DNA of 64,000 nt from Streptomyces europaeiscabiei. GTDB lineage: Bacteria; Actinomycetota; Actinomycetes; Streptomycetales; Streptomycetaceae. Made by a program: the position numbers and the translations under genes. Where the stretch lies: NCBI RefSeq assembly GCF_036346855.1, contig NZ_CP107841.1:62001-126000 (forward strand), given 5' to 3'. The notes under the pieces were generated by a model that did not search any database, was not told the DNA's origin, and saw only the letters and a list, made by a program, of their open reading frames with translations. Positions 42,395-49,903 of the stretch are shown here, piece after piece. Position 1 is the first letter of the stretch. Every line of letters starts with the position of its first letter.

Positions 42395-43585
42395 ATGTCG
42401 AAATTATCGGTTGCCGAAGTGCCTTCGGCGACGTCACGGACAGCCCCGTTCGCCGCGACCGTGACGACCGTGTCCCTCATGGGCGTGCTCGTGGTCGGAC
42501 AGATGTACGTCACCATTCCGCTCATGCCCGAACTCGCCGCCGCCTGGGGTGTGCGGACACAGTCGGCGGCGCTGTCGACCACGGCGTTCGCGTTCGCCCA
42601 CGCGGCGGGTTCGCTCATCAGCGGCCCGCTGGCCACCCGCTGGGGGCGGCGTACCGTCATGGTCACCAGCGTCCTGGCCATGGCCGTGGTCACGGCCCTG
42701 CTGCCGCTGGTGACGTCACTGGGCACCGGAGTCGCCCTGCGCGCCCTGCAGGGGCTGTTCGCGGGCTCGTTCATCCCCATGTCGTACGCGTATCTGCACG
42801 CCCGCATGGCCCCGCACCGGGTCGCCCTGGCCCTGACCGTGGTCTCCGCCTGTATGGGCGCCACCGTGGTGATCGGGCAGGCCGAGGCCCAGCTGGTGGC
42901 GTCGCTGTTCGGCTGGACGTGGGTGTTCTGGGGGACCGTGCCGCTGCTGCTGGTCGGTGCCGCCGTCTCCTGGCGGGTGCTGCTGCCCCAGGAGCGCAGG
43001 GACGCCGGCCGGGCGGACCCGGCCGCACGCTCCGGGCTGCGGGCCGTCCTGGGCGGGCGGATGGTCACGCTGTACCTGGTCATCATGGTCGGCGCGGCGA
43101 GCCTCACGGCCGCCTACACCGGTGTCCAGCTGCACGGCCCCGCCGGCATGGCGGACGACGGCCCGGCCCTGCTGGCGCTGCGCGCCAGCGCCCTGCCTGC
43201 GCTGCTGGCCGCCGTGCTGCTCGCCCCGGCCCTGAGCCGGTTCTCCGCGGCGCGCCGCGCGGGCGGGGCGCTGGTGGTCACCACCGCCGCGATGCTGGCC
43301 GCGGTGGGGGGCGCGGACAGTGCCCTGGCCCTGGGCGCCGCCCTGTTCGCGTTCATGGCGGGGTTCTCCACGCTCGGTCCGGCGCTCATCCAGAGTGTCG
43401 GCGCCCGGGCCGGGGCCGCGCAGACCACCGCGATCGCGGTGTACGGCTTCACCCTCAACGTCGGGGCCGGCGCCGGCGCCCAGCTCGCCGTCGGCTTCTC
43501 GGACTTCTCCTCGCTGGCGCTGTTCCTGGCCGCGGCTCTGGCGGTCGCCACCGCCGGTGTCCTGCGCGCCGCGCGGGCGACCTGA
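42395..43585 (+). CDS. MFS transporter (12-TM, YnfM/arabinose-efflux type)
   Basis: A 396-residue transporter with about 12 hydrophobic segments. TM1 is VSLMGVLVVGQMYVTIPLM; the loop LATRWGRRTVMVTSVLAM is the MFS motif A; RALQGLFAGSFIPMSYAYLHARM follows. It probably exports the product or an intermediate. The fourth codon is TTA (42404-42406), so translation should depend on the bldA tRNA. AGGA lies 8 bases before the ATG. A TTGACGCA motif lies upstream. It is a second pump beside the DHA2 exporter, perhaps for a different form of the product. Confidence 0.87.
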   Translation: MSKLSVAEVPSATSRTAPFAATVTTVSLMGVLVVGQMYVTIPLMPELAAAWGVRTQSAALSTTAFAFAHAAGSLISGPLATRWGRRTVMVTSVLAMAVVTALLPLVTSLGTGVALRALQGLFAGSFIPMSYAYLHARMAPHRVALALTVVSACMGATVVIGQAEAQLVASLFGWTWVFWGTVPLLLVGAAVSWRVLLPQERRDAGRADPAARSGLRAVLGGRMVTLYLVIMVGAASLTAAYTGVQLHGPAGMADDGPALLALRASALPALLAAVLLAPALSRFSAARRAGGALVVTTAAMLAAVGGADSALALGAALFAFMAGFSTLGPALIQSVGARAGAAQTTAIAVYGFTLNVGAGAGAQLAVGFSDFSSLALFLAAALAVATAGVLRAARAT

Positions 43586-43610
43586 CGCACTCGCGGGCGC
43601 TTCGTTGCCG
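43582..43610 (+). promoter_or_regulatory. CTGACGCA-type motif before the first flavodoxin gene
   Basis: CTGACGCACTCGCGGGC, then TTCGTTGCC, matches the arrangement at 42336. Part of it overlaps the stop codon of the transporter gene. It lies about 110 bases before the ATG at 43692. Confidence 0.4.
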
Positions 43611-43691
43611 CCGTGCCGGGCGGTCGGCCACGATGCCGGACGTCCCCGCACTCCAAGCCGGTTCACCGGCTACGCCCAGGGAGCCACCCAT

Positions 43692-44306
43692 ATGACCAAC
43701 GTCGCCGTCATCTACTACTCGTCCACCGGTTCCACCCACCGGCTCGCGCGGGCCGCGGCCGACGCCGCCGCCGAACAGGGCGCCGAGGTACGGCTGCGCC
43801 GGGTGGCGGAGACCGCCGCCACGGGGCGGCCCGGCTCCGACGAGCACGCGGCCGACGCCCTGGAGATAGCCGAGGCGTGCGTGGCGGACCTGGAGTGGGC
43901 CGACGCCATCCTGCTCGGCACGCCCGTCCACTTCGGGCTCGCCGCGCCGCAGCTGATGCAGTTCATCAACACCTCCTCGTCGCTGTCGATCCACGGCGGT
44001 CTGCTGGACAAGGCCGTCTCCGCCTTCGCCTCCGGCTCCGCCGAGCACGGCGGGCAGGTGACGGCGATCCTCGCGCTGCACAACGCCATCTGCCACTGGG
44101 GATCGGTCATCGTCGCCACCGGCTCCGCCGATCCGGTGCTGTACGAGAAGAACAACGGCAACCCGTACGGCGCGAGCACCGTGGCGGGCAACCGCATCGG
44201 TTTCATCCACGACGAGAACGTCGGTGCCATCGCCTACCAGACCCGCCGCACCATCCATGTCGCGGCGGCCCTGAAGGCCGCCGCACCTGTCCGGGCCGCC
44301 GCCTGA
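43692..44306 (+). CDS. Flavodoxin-fold NAD(P)H oxidoreductase (WrbA-like)
   Basis: A 204-residue flavodoxin-like protein: VAVIYYSSTGSTHRLAR (FMN phosphate loop, residues 4-20), WADAILLGTPVHFGLAAPQL (about 75-93) and the WrbA-type tail GNPYGASTVAG (about 157). WrbA-type enzymes reduce quinones by two electrons. Many family members have GSPYGA where this has GNPYGA; its neighbour at 44895 has GNPYGV. In this cluster they may reduce an ortho-quinone, quinone-diazide or azo intermediate, or supply reduced flavin. It is followed closely by the SnoaL-like gene. Confidence 0.85.
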   Translation: MTNVAVIYYSSTGSTHRLARAAADAAAEQGAEVRLRRVAETAATGRPGSDEHAADALEIAEACVADLEWADAILLGTPVHFGLAAPQLMQFINTSSSLSIHGGLLDKAVSAFASGSAEHGGQVTAILALHNAICHWGSVIVATGSADPVLYEKNNGNPYGASTVAGNRIGFIHDENVGAIAYQTRRTIHVAAALKAAAPVRAAA

Positions 44307-44340
44307 AGGACCATCTGACCAGAACGCTTGAGGAGAAAAC

Positions 44341-44724
44341 ATGGCAGTCAGCGACCCGGCCACGCTGCCCCAGACCTTCGTCGAGGCCTTCAACGCCAAG
44401 GACCTCGCCGCCATCGACCGTCTCTTCGAACCCGGGGCGGTGCGTGTGCTGCGACCGGGCGTGGTGGTGAGCGGTGACGGCCGCCGGCAGGCGACCAGCA
44501 GTTTCCTGGCCCTGGGTGTGCCGATCGAGATCAGTCTGCGGCACACCTATGTGTACGACGACACCGCGCTGCTGATCGGTGACTTCGTCATCGACGGCGC
44601 CGGCCCGGACGGCGAGCGGGTGCACATCGAGGGCACCGCCACCGATGTCGCCCGCCGCGGGCCGGACGGACTGTGGCGCTACATCATCGACAACCCGCCC
44701 GGTGTGGAGGCCGGTGGCGCCTGA
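44341..44724 (+). CDS. SnoaL-like / NTF2-fold protein
   Basis: A 127-residue alpha+beta barrel protein: TFVEAFNAKDLAAIDRLFEPGA at the N-terminus is the typical DUF4440/SnoaL opening, and DGLWRYIIDNP near the C-terminus closes the barrel. Proteins of this fold act as cyclases, isomerases, or binding proteins with little sequence constraint. No catalytic residues can be assigned. GAGGAG lies 7 bases before the ATG. It sits between two WrbA-like genes, which suggests that the three work on one intermediate. Confidence 0.8.
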   Translation: MAVSDPATLPQTFVEAFNAKDLAAIDRLFEPGAVRVLRPGVVVSGDGRRQATSSFLALGVPIEISLRHTYVYDDTALLIGDFVIDGAGPDGERVHIEGTATDVARRGPDGLWRYIIDNPPGVEAGGA

Positions 44725-44777
44725 GCCGCGCCCCGCGGGGCCAGAGAAAGGCGGCTTTCGCCGTCACGGGCCGGTAC

Positions 44778-44807
44778 CTGACGGACTATGGGAACGAGGT
44801 CGCTGCC
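44778..44807 (+). promoter_or_regulatory. CTGACGGA-type motif before the second flavodoxin gene
   Basis: CTGACGGACTATGGG, then GTCGCTGCC, resembles the motifs at 42336 and 43582 and the repeats at 29979 and 30000 (CTGACGGA). It lies about 117 bases before the ATG at 44895. Confidence 0.4.
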
Positions 44808-44894
44808 CGGCCGGGCCCGGCGACACGATGGGGCGTGCACCGGCAGCCGGAAGGACGGCGCGGGCACCGAATCCGATGAGGGAGCAGTACGTCC

Positions 44895-45533
44895 ATGACC
44901 AATGTCGCCATCGTCTATTACTCGGCCACCGGGAACATCCACAAGCTGGCTGTCGCCGCTGCCGAGGCGGCGGAGAAGGCGGGTGCCGAGGTGCGGCTGC
45001 GCCGGGTCGCGGAGATCACCGGTGAGCCGCTCGCGCCCAACTACAAGGAATGGAGCCAGGCGAACACCGAGCACGTCGCCGCCAGCCGGGACGTCGCGGT
45101 GGCCGAGATCGACGACCTGGACTGGGCCGACGCCGTCGTCTGGGGCACTCCGGGCCGCTACGGCCTGCTCGCCGGCCCGCTCAAGCACTTCATCGACCAG
45201 ACCTTCGAACTGCACGCCCGGCGCGGGCTGATGAACAAGGCGATGTCCGCGTTCACCTCCACGGGCACCCAGCACGGCGGCCAGGAGTCCACCCTGCTGT
45301 CGCTGAGCAACGTCTTCTACCACTGGGGGGCCGTGATCGTGCCGCCCGGCGTGACCGACGACATCCTGCTCGCACCGAGCAACGGCAACCCCTACGGGGT
45401 CAGCGCCACGTCGGGCCTGCAGGCCATTCCCGGTCACCTCGCGCAGAACGTCACCGACGACAACCTCGCCGCCGTCGGCTACCAGACCGTACGCACCATG
45501 AAGGTGGCCGAGGCGCTCAGGCAGTCGCTGTAG
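44895..45533 (+). CDS. Flavodoxin-fold NAD(P)H:quinone oxidoreductase (WrbA-like)
   Basis: A 212-residue paralogue of the protein at 43692: VAIVYYSATGNIHKLAV (FMN loop), WADAVVWGTPGRYGLLAGPLKHFIDQT (abridged; FMN isoalloxazine site), HGGQESTLLSLSNVFYHWGAVIVPPG and GNPYGVSATSG. This one is closer to classical WrbA/type IV quinone reductases. The cytosolic reaction is two-electron reduction of quinones with NAD(P)H. A strong terminator follows. Two WrbA-like enzymes in one cluster suggest repeated quinone or diazoquinone reduction. Confidence 0.88.
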   Translation: MTNVAIVYYSATGNIHKLAVAAAEAAEKAGAEVRLRRVAEITGEPLAPNYKEWSQANTEHVAASRDVAVAEIDDLDWADAVVWGTPGRYGLLAGPLKHFIDQTFELHARRGLMNKAMSAFTSTGTQHGGQESTLLSLSNVFYHWGAVIVPPGVTDDILLAPSNGNPYGVSATSGLQAIPGHLAQNVTDDNLAAVGYQTVRTMKVAEALRQSL

Positions 45534-45559
45534 GAGGACTGCCCGAAAGGCGCCGGGGA

Positions 45560-45602
45560 GGCCGGATCCGTGCACCGCACGGATCCGGCCCCTTTCTCTT
45601 TT
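45560..45602 (+). terminator. Intrinsic terminator after the second flavodoxin gene
   Basis: GGCCGGATCCGTGC and GCACGGATCCGGCC make a 14-bp perfect stem with an ACC loop, followed by a T-rich CTTTCTCTTTTCT tract. This is the most classical terminator in the window. Confidence 0.9.
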
Positions 45603-45655
45603 CTCCCCGGCTTCTCCCCGGCTTCTCCGGTATTGATTCAGCGCACGTTCGCGAG

Positions 45656-45685
45656 ATGACGCATTAAGCGGCTTTTTCTGTTCCG
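45656..45685 (+). promoter_or_regulatory. TGACGCA-type motif before the first CreM-like gene
   Basis: ATGACGCATTAAGCGG lies 105 bases before the ATG at 45761 and resembles TTGACGCATAGCGGG at 42336. The surrounding 45600-45750 segment is relatively AT-rich and should hold the promoter of this gene. Confidence 0.4.
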
Positions 45686-45760
45686 TGGCCCTCTGGTGTG
45701 CGAGGTTTTCGGGGGGAGTTCTTATTTTCCGTGTTCCGGTTCACCAGAGGAAGAGTCCTT

Positions 45761-47434
45761 ATGTTCAAGGTTCCGAAGAGCAAGAAGTTCCTCTACCTCG
45801 GGGTCGTCTCCGAGCGCGCTGCCCAGAAGTTCGGCACCACTCCGATCTCACTCGACCACGACCTTGAGGCCTTCCCCTCGGCGGGACAGAAACTGACCGT
45901 CGCGGAGTTCGCCGGGCATGTGGCCGAGACGGCCAACCGGTTGTGGGCCGCCGGTGTGCGGCCCAGCGAGCACGTGGCCGTGTACAAGACGTCGAACTTC
46001 GACATCACCGTGCTGGCCTGCGGTGCGGCCCGGATCGGTGCGGTGCCGGTCATGCTCTCCCCGCACCTGGACGGGGAGAGCATCGGCAAGCTGCTCGAAC
46101 GCCTGGAGCGGCCCACGGTGCTGACCGACGAGGCGAAGCTGACCGGTGCGCTGGCCGGCCTGCCGCTGGCCGAGCTGACCGCGCGGGTCGTCACCACCAC
46201 CGGCTCCCACCCCGGTGCCGTCTCCTTCGCCTCTCTGGCGGGCGCCCCCGAGCGCCGTCCGGTGCTGCTCGGCCCCGACCAGCCGGCGCTGATGACCCAC
46301 ACGTCGGGGACGACCGGCATTCCCAAGCTGGTGGTGCACTCGGCGCGTTCGCTGGGTGCCCGCGGCAACTGGCAGGACAAGGTCGTCTCCTTCATCCGCA
46401 AGCGGGAGACCGTGGCGATGCATGTGTCGTACGTGCATTCGCGGATGTACCTGGGCCTGGCCGTGCTGCAGATGCGCGGGATGCCGATGGTGTTCATGAA
46501 CGACGCCAGCCCGGCGCACGTGGCCGACATGCTGGTCAGGCATCGTCCCGGTGTCCTGGAGACGCACCCCAACTCGTTCCTGGAGTGGGAGGAGATGCTG
46601 GACGACCCGCGCCGGCCGGTCTCCAACGTCAAGTACTTCAACAGCACCTTCGACGCGATCCACCCGAGCACGATGCACAAGTTCCTGCACGCCTCGGACC
46701 GGCGCAGCCCGGTGTTCCTCCAGGTGTACGGGCAGAGCGAGTGCGGCCCGCTGGCCGCCCGCACCTACCGGCGCCGCAACGCGCTGAAGGCGGACGGCCG
46801 CTGCCAGGGCTACCCCACGCCCGGCATGACCAAGTACCGGCTGGTGTCCCGGGGCGGCACTCCCTCCAAGGAGAGCCCCGGCTACATCGACGTGGCCACC
46901 GCGGGGCGGGCGCTGACGTACTACGGCGAGCAGGAGCGCTTCGACCAGCAGGTCATCGGCGAGTGGTGGCGCGGCGGCGATGTCGGCTACCGCACCCGGT
47001 GGGGCTGTCTGCACCTGCTCGACCGCGAGGTCGACGTCATCGAGGGGATCGAGTCGACCCTGGAGGTCGAGGACGCGGTGCTGCACCGGCTGGAGGAGCT
47101 GACCGAGCTCGTGGTCGTGCCGGGCCCCGACAAGCGCCCCGTGCCGGTGGTGTGCACCCGCGGCGACGTGCCGCTGGACCTCGGGCGCTGGCAGGCGGCC
47201 GTCGCCGACCAGCCCGCCCTGGGCGCACCCGTGCAGCGTCGCCTCGCGGACCTGCCGCGCACCGCCACCGCGAAGATCCGGCGGCTGGAACTGGCCCGGC
47301 AGCTCGCCGAGACCCTCACGGCCCGCGCCGCCGACGCGGGCGAGGAGGGCTCCGCCACGACCGGGCAGGCGGCCGCGGCCGCGGAGGGTGAGGACGGCCG
47401 GGTGCCGGCCCGCTCCGAGACCGCAGCCTGCTGA
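45761..47434 (+). CDS. CreM-like ATP-dependent ligase, candidate arylamine diazotase
   Basis: A 557-residue adenylate-forming enzyme with intact motifs: THTSGTTGIPKLVVHS (about 205), YGQSECGPLAARTY (about 325), WWRGGDVGYRT (about 405), LLDREVDVIEGIES (about 425) and the C-terminal Lys in PRTATAKIRRLELA (about 508). The sequence is far from ordinary aryl-CoA ligases but close to the protein at 58425. Their presence with CreD/CreE homologues points to the group of CreM-type enzymes that use ATP and nitrite to diazotise aromatic amines. The Ala/Glu-rich tail of about 40 residues is probably disordered. AGAGGAAG precedes the ATG. Activity and substrate are inferred. Confidence 0.8.
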   Translation: MFKVPKSKKFLYLGVVSERAAQKFGTTPISLDHDLEAFPSAGQKLTVAEFAGHVAETANRLWAAGVRPSEHVAVYKTSNFDITVLACGAARIGAVPVMLSPHLDGESIGKLLERLERPTVLTDEAKLTGALAGLPLAELTARVVTTTGSHPGAVSFASLAGAPERRPVLLGPDQPALMTHTSGTTGIPKLVVHSARSLGARGNWQDKVVSFIRKRETVAMHVSYVHSRMYLGLAVLQMRGMPMVFMNDASPAHVADMLVRHRPGVLETHPNSFLEWEEMLDDPRRPVSNVKYFNSTFDAIHPSTMHKFLHASDRRSPVFLQVYGQSECGPLAARTYRRRNALKADGRCQGYPTPGMTKYRLVSRGGTPSKESPGYIDVATAGRALTYYGEQERFDQQVIGEWWRGGDVGYRTRWGCLHLLDREVDVIEGIESTLEVEDAVLHRLEELTELVVVPGPDKRPVPVVCTRGDVPLDLGRWQAAVADQPALGAPVQRRLADLPRTATAKIRRLELARQLAETLTARAADAGEEGSATTGQAAAAAEGEDGRVPARSETAAC

Positions 47435-47476
47435 CCGGCCCGGCCGAGAAGCCGGCGAAGGGAAGGGAGAACACCG

Positions 47477-47641
47477 GTGACAGCGCATCAGGTGTGGCAG
47501 GAGACGACGCGGAACGCCCGGGGCTGCCCGGCGCCCGCGGACCCGGGCTTCCTGGAGGTGTGGGCGAGGTGCGCCCCGATCCGCCTGGCCGGGTACGAGG
47601 ACGACCTGGCCGAACCGCACATACTGCAGGGCGTCGACTGA
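47477..47641 (+). CDS. Small hypothetical protein (54 residues)
   Basis: A short frame starts at GTG 47477, 8 bases after a strong GAAGGGAG site, and ends at the TGA 47639-47641. It reads MTAHQVWQETTRN... to HILQGVD; only four of its 54 sense codons end in A or T, as in real Streptomyces genes. It lies 42 bases after the CreM-like gene and is followed by a hairpin, so it is probably the second gene of that transcript. It contains two Cys and three Trp/Tyr in an acidic chain. No family is recognised. Confidence 0.6.
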   Translation: MTAHQVWQETTRNARGCPAPADPGFLEVWARCAPIRLAGYEDDLAEPHILQGVD

Positions 47642-47654
47642 CGCCGACCGACCG

Positions 47655-47700
47655 TGAGCTGCCGGGTGGCGCCCCCTTCCGGGGCGGAGCCGGCAGCTCA
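47655..47700 (+). terminator. Hairpin terminator after the small protein
   Basis: TGAGCTGCCGG (47655-47665) pairs perfectly with CCGGCAGCTCA (47690-47700), with an inner GCCCC/GGGGC stem at 47671-47685. Confidence 0.75.
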
Positions 47701-47734
47701 GGCGTGTCCCATCGGTTTCTTCGATATCACTTGG

Positions 47735-47752
47735 AAACCCGCATGCGGGTTT
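47735..47752. promoter_or_regulatory. Perfect 18-bp palindrome, butyrolactone-receptor-type operator
   Basis: AAACCCGCATGCGGGTTT, identical to the site at 11077, lies 43 bases before the ATG at 47796. The flanks also match (ACTTG before and GTTYTTCTG after). The NADPH-FMN reductase gene is the only gene it can serve on the plus strand. Confidence 0.8.
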
Positions 47753-47795
47753 GTTCTTCTGTGGGGAGAGGACTGACCGTAGTGAAAGGGCTGAC

Positions 47796-48380
47796 ATGCC
47801 TAGTGACCGCATCCGCGTGGCCGTGATCCTGTCGAGCGTGCGCAAGGGCCGTTTCGGCCCCACGATCGCGAACTGGTTCGTCGGCACCGCCGACCAGCGC
47901 GACGACATCGAGGTCGATCTGGTCGACCTGGCGGACTTCCCACTGCCCACCGCGCTGAGCGCCGAGCCGGAGCCGGAGGTCGCCGAGCTGCTCGCCGCGT
48001 TCTCGGCCCGGCTGTCGGCGGCGGACGGCTTCGTCGTGGTGACACCGGAGTACAACCACAGCTTCCCGGCCTCCCTGAAGGCCGCCCTGGACTGGACCCA
48101 GCACGAGTGGCACGCCAAGCCGGTCGGTTTCGTCGGCTACGGCGGCCTCGCCGGCGGTCTGCGGGCCGTCCAGCAGCTGCGTCACATCGTCAACGAGCTG
48201 CACGCGGTCCCCGTCCGCGACGCCGTCAGCTTCCACGGGCCGTGGGGCCAGTTCGACACCGACGGCAACCTCATCGAGCCGGCCGACGCCGAGGCGGCCG
48301 CCAAGGTCCTGTGGGACAAGCTGAGCTGGTGGGCCCTGGCCACCAAGGAGGCCAGGGCGCGCCTGCCCTACGACAGCTGA
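47796..48380 (+). CDS. NADPH-dependent FMN reductase
   Basis: A 194-residue flavodoxin-like FMN reductase: VILSSVRKGRFGPTIANWF (phosphate loop, residues 9-27), VTPEYNHSFPASLKAALDW (about 82-100, the typical PEYN motif), and VGYGGLAGGLRAVQQLR (about 112). It supplies reduced FMN to group D monooxygenases (for example the ACAD-fold enzyme at 6290), or reduces quinone or azo compounds. It is a single gene between a terminator with receptor palindrome upstream and convergent terminators downstream, so it appears to be regulated directly by the butyrolactone receptor. Confidence 0.88.
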   Translation: MPSDRIRVAVILSSVRKGRFGPTIANWFVGTADQRDDIEVDLVDLADFPLPTALSAEPEPEVAELLAAFSARLSAADGFVVVTPEYNHSFPASLKAALDWTQHEWHAKPVGFVGYGGLAGGLRAVQQLRHIVNELHAVPVRDAVSFHGPWGQFDTDGNLIEPADAEAAAKVLWDKLSWWALATKEARARLPYDS

Positions 48381-48492
48381 CCTGTCCGCCGCACCCGGCA
48401 ACCCCGGGCAGCTCCCCCGCCTCCGCCCCCTCACCCTGCGGCCGAGGCCCCGCGGCGGGCCGGCCGGGCCGGCACAGACCCCCTCCCGGGCC

Positions 48493-48523
48493 GCGAGCGG
48501 CGCCCACCCCCTGCGCCGCTCGC
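48493..48523. terminator. Bidirectional hairpin between convergent operons
   Basis: GCGAGCGGCGC (48493-48503) and GCGCCGCTCGC (48513-48523) form an 11-bp perfect stem with a 9-base loop. Confidence 0.7.
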
Positions 48524-48529
48524 CGAAGA

Positions 48530-48577
48530 CCCTGCCGAGCCGTCCGGCACCACTCGCGCCCGGACGGCCCGGCAGGG
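48530..48577. terminator. Second bidirectional hairpin between convergent operons
   Basis: CCCTGCCG pairs with CGGCAGGG, and inside it GCCGTCCGG pairs with CCGGACGGC, giving a long stem with one bulge each side. It is suited to stop transcription from both directions. Confidence 0.75.
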
Positions 48578-48682
48578 TCGCAGCCGTTGTTCGCTGATGC
48601 GTGTTCAAAGGCGCTGCGGTGGGCGGGACAAGAGCTGGGACGGCCGGCGCCGTCCCGTGTGCCTCGGCCGTGGTGCCGGCCT

Positions 48683-49903
48683 TCAGCGGCGGGCGGGCGG
48701 CGCGGCCAGCAGGTCGTCGGGGCAGGCCGGCAGCGGCCGGCCGAGCAGGGCGCGCAGTTCCGGGTAGGTGCGGGTGTCTCCGGCGAGGACCCCGCCCAGG
48801 ACCGTGCGGCCGTCGGCGTCCAGGACCACCTTGGCGTAGGTGCCGGCCCGCCGGTCCTCGCGCACGTACTCCATCGCCCCGTGCGAGCGGGCGTGGGCGT
48901 CGCCGAAACCGGCCACCTCCACGCCCAGGAGCTTCAGGCTCGCGGAGGTGTCGGCGCCGGTGAACGCCTCGCCCGGCACGCCGAGGAGCTGGCGGGCGAC
49001 GGTCTCGGCCATCCGGAAGCCGGGGGCGGCCAGGCCGTGGCAGCGGCCCTCGACGGCCGCGCACTCGCCGATCGCCCAGATGCGTTCGTCGGCGGTGCGG
49101 CACCACGTGTCCACCAGGAAGCCGCCGCGCTCGCCGCGCACGAGCCCGGGGGCGTCGACCTCGTCGCGGGGGCGTACCCCGGCGGCGAAGACGACGAGCG
49201 CGGTGTCCAAGGCGGTGCCGTCGTCCAGCTCGACGCGCTCCGCGCGGCCGTCCGCGCCGGTGCCGACCGCGTGGACGGCGGTCGAGCAGTGCACGCGCAC
49301 GCCGAGCCGGGCGATCGCCGCGGCCAGGACCCGGCCGCCGCCCTCGTCGATCTGCTGGGCCATCAGCCACGGGGCGAACTCCACCACATGGGGCCGCATG
49401 CCCAGCAGCCGCAGGCCGCCCGCGGCCTCCAGTCCCAGCAGGCCGCCGCCGACCACCACGGCCGGGCGGCCGGGCACCGCGGCCGCGCGGATCGCCTCGA
49501 CGTCCTGCACCGTCCGGTAGACGAAGCATCCTGGCGCCTGGTGTCCGGCGACCGGGGGCACGAAGGGCCGGGACCCGGTGGCCAGGACCAGTGCGTCGTA
49601 TCCGAACCCGGTTCCGTCCGCGCAGGTCACCCTTCTGCTGCGGCGGTCCACGGCGGTCACCTTCGTGTTCAGGTGCAGCCGCAGGCGGCGGTCGTCCAGG
49701 ACGCCGGGGCCGGCCAGCGCGAGATCGTCGGCGCGGGCGCCGTCCAGGAGGGTGGACAGCGCCACCCGGTCGTAGGCGGGCCGCGGTTCCTCGGCCAGGA
49801 CGACGATGCGCCACCGGCCGTGCCGGTCGCCGGCCAGCATTTCCTCGACCAGGCGGTGGCCGGCCATTCCGTGGCCGGCCACGACCAGCGTGCGCGTGGT
49901 CAC
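48683..49903 (-). CDS. NirB-like FAD reductase lacking siroheme domains
   Basis: A 406-residue pyridine-nucleotide-disulfide reductase-fold protein: VVAGHGMAGHRLVEEML (FAD, residue 6), LATGSRPFVPPVAG (about 105), VVVGGGLLGLEAAGGLRLLG (NAD, about 145) and WAIGECAAVEGRCHGL (about 280). It resembles the N-terminal part of NADH-dependent nitrite reductase NirB (usually about 850 residues) but stops before the 2Fe-2S and siroheme regions. It could pass electrons to the nitrate reductase or to another acceptor, but cannot itself reduce nitrite to ammonia. The GTG overlaps the upstream stop (GTGA). It is the last gene of the minus-strand operon. Confidence 0.8.
   Translation of the reverse strand: MTTRTLVVAGHGMAGHRLVEEMLAGDRHGRWRIVVLAEEPRPAYDRVALSTLLDGARADDLALAGPGVLDDRRLRLHLNTKVTAVDRRSRRVTCADGTGFGYDALVLATGSRPFVPPVAGHQAPGCFVYRTVQDVEAIRAAAVPGRPAVVVGGGLLGLEAAGGLRLLGMRPHVVEFAPWLMAQQIDEGGGRVLAAAIARLGVRVHCSTAVHAVGTGADGRAERVELDDGTALDTALVVFAAGVRPRDEVDAPGLVRGERGGFLVDTWCRTADERIWAIGECAAVEGRCHGLAAPGFRMAETVARQLLGVPGEAFTGADTSASLKLLGVEVAGFGDAHARSHGAMEYVREDRRAGTYAKVVLDADGRTVLGGVLAGDTRTYPELRALLGRPLPACPDDLLAAPPARR

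Larger units (their letters stand above)
48381..48682. other. Convergent intergenic region with two hairpins
   Basis: About 300 bases separate the plus-strand FMN reductase from the minus-strand nitrate operon. Apart from the two large hairpins at 48493 and 48530 I see nothing in it. Confidence 0.6.

Noticed and set aside
40456..43107. 883-codon minus-strand frame opposite the exporters
   Set aside because: The plus-strand genes show transmembrane segments and MFS motifs; the minus frame is a mixture of Arg/Gly/Gln-rich low-complexity sequence.
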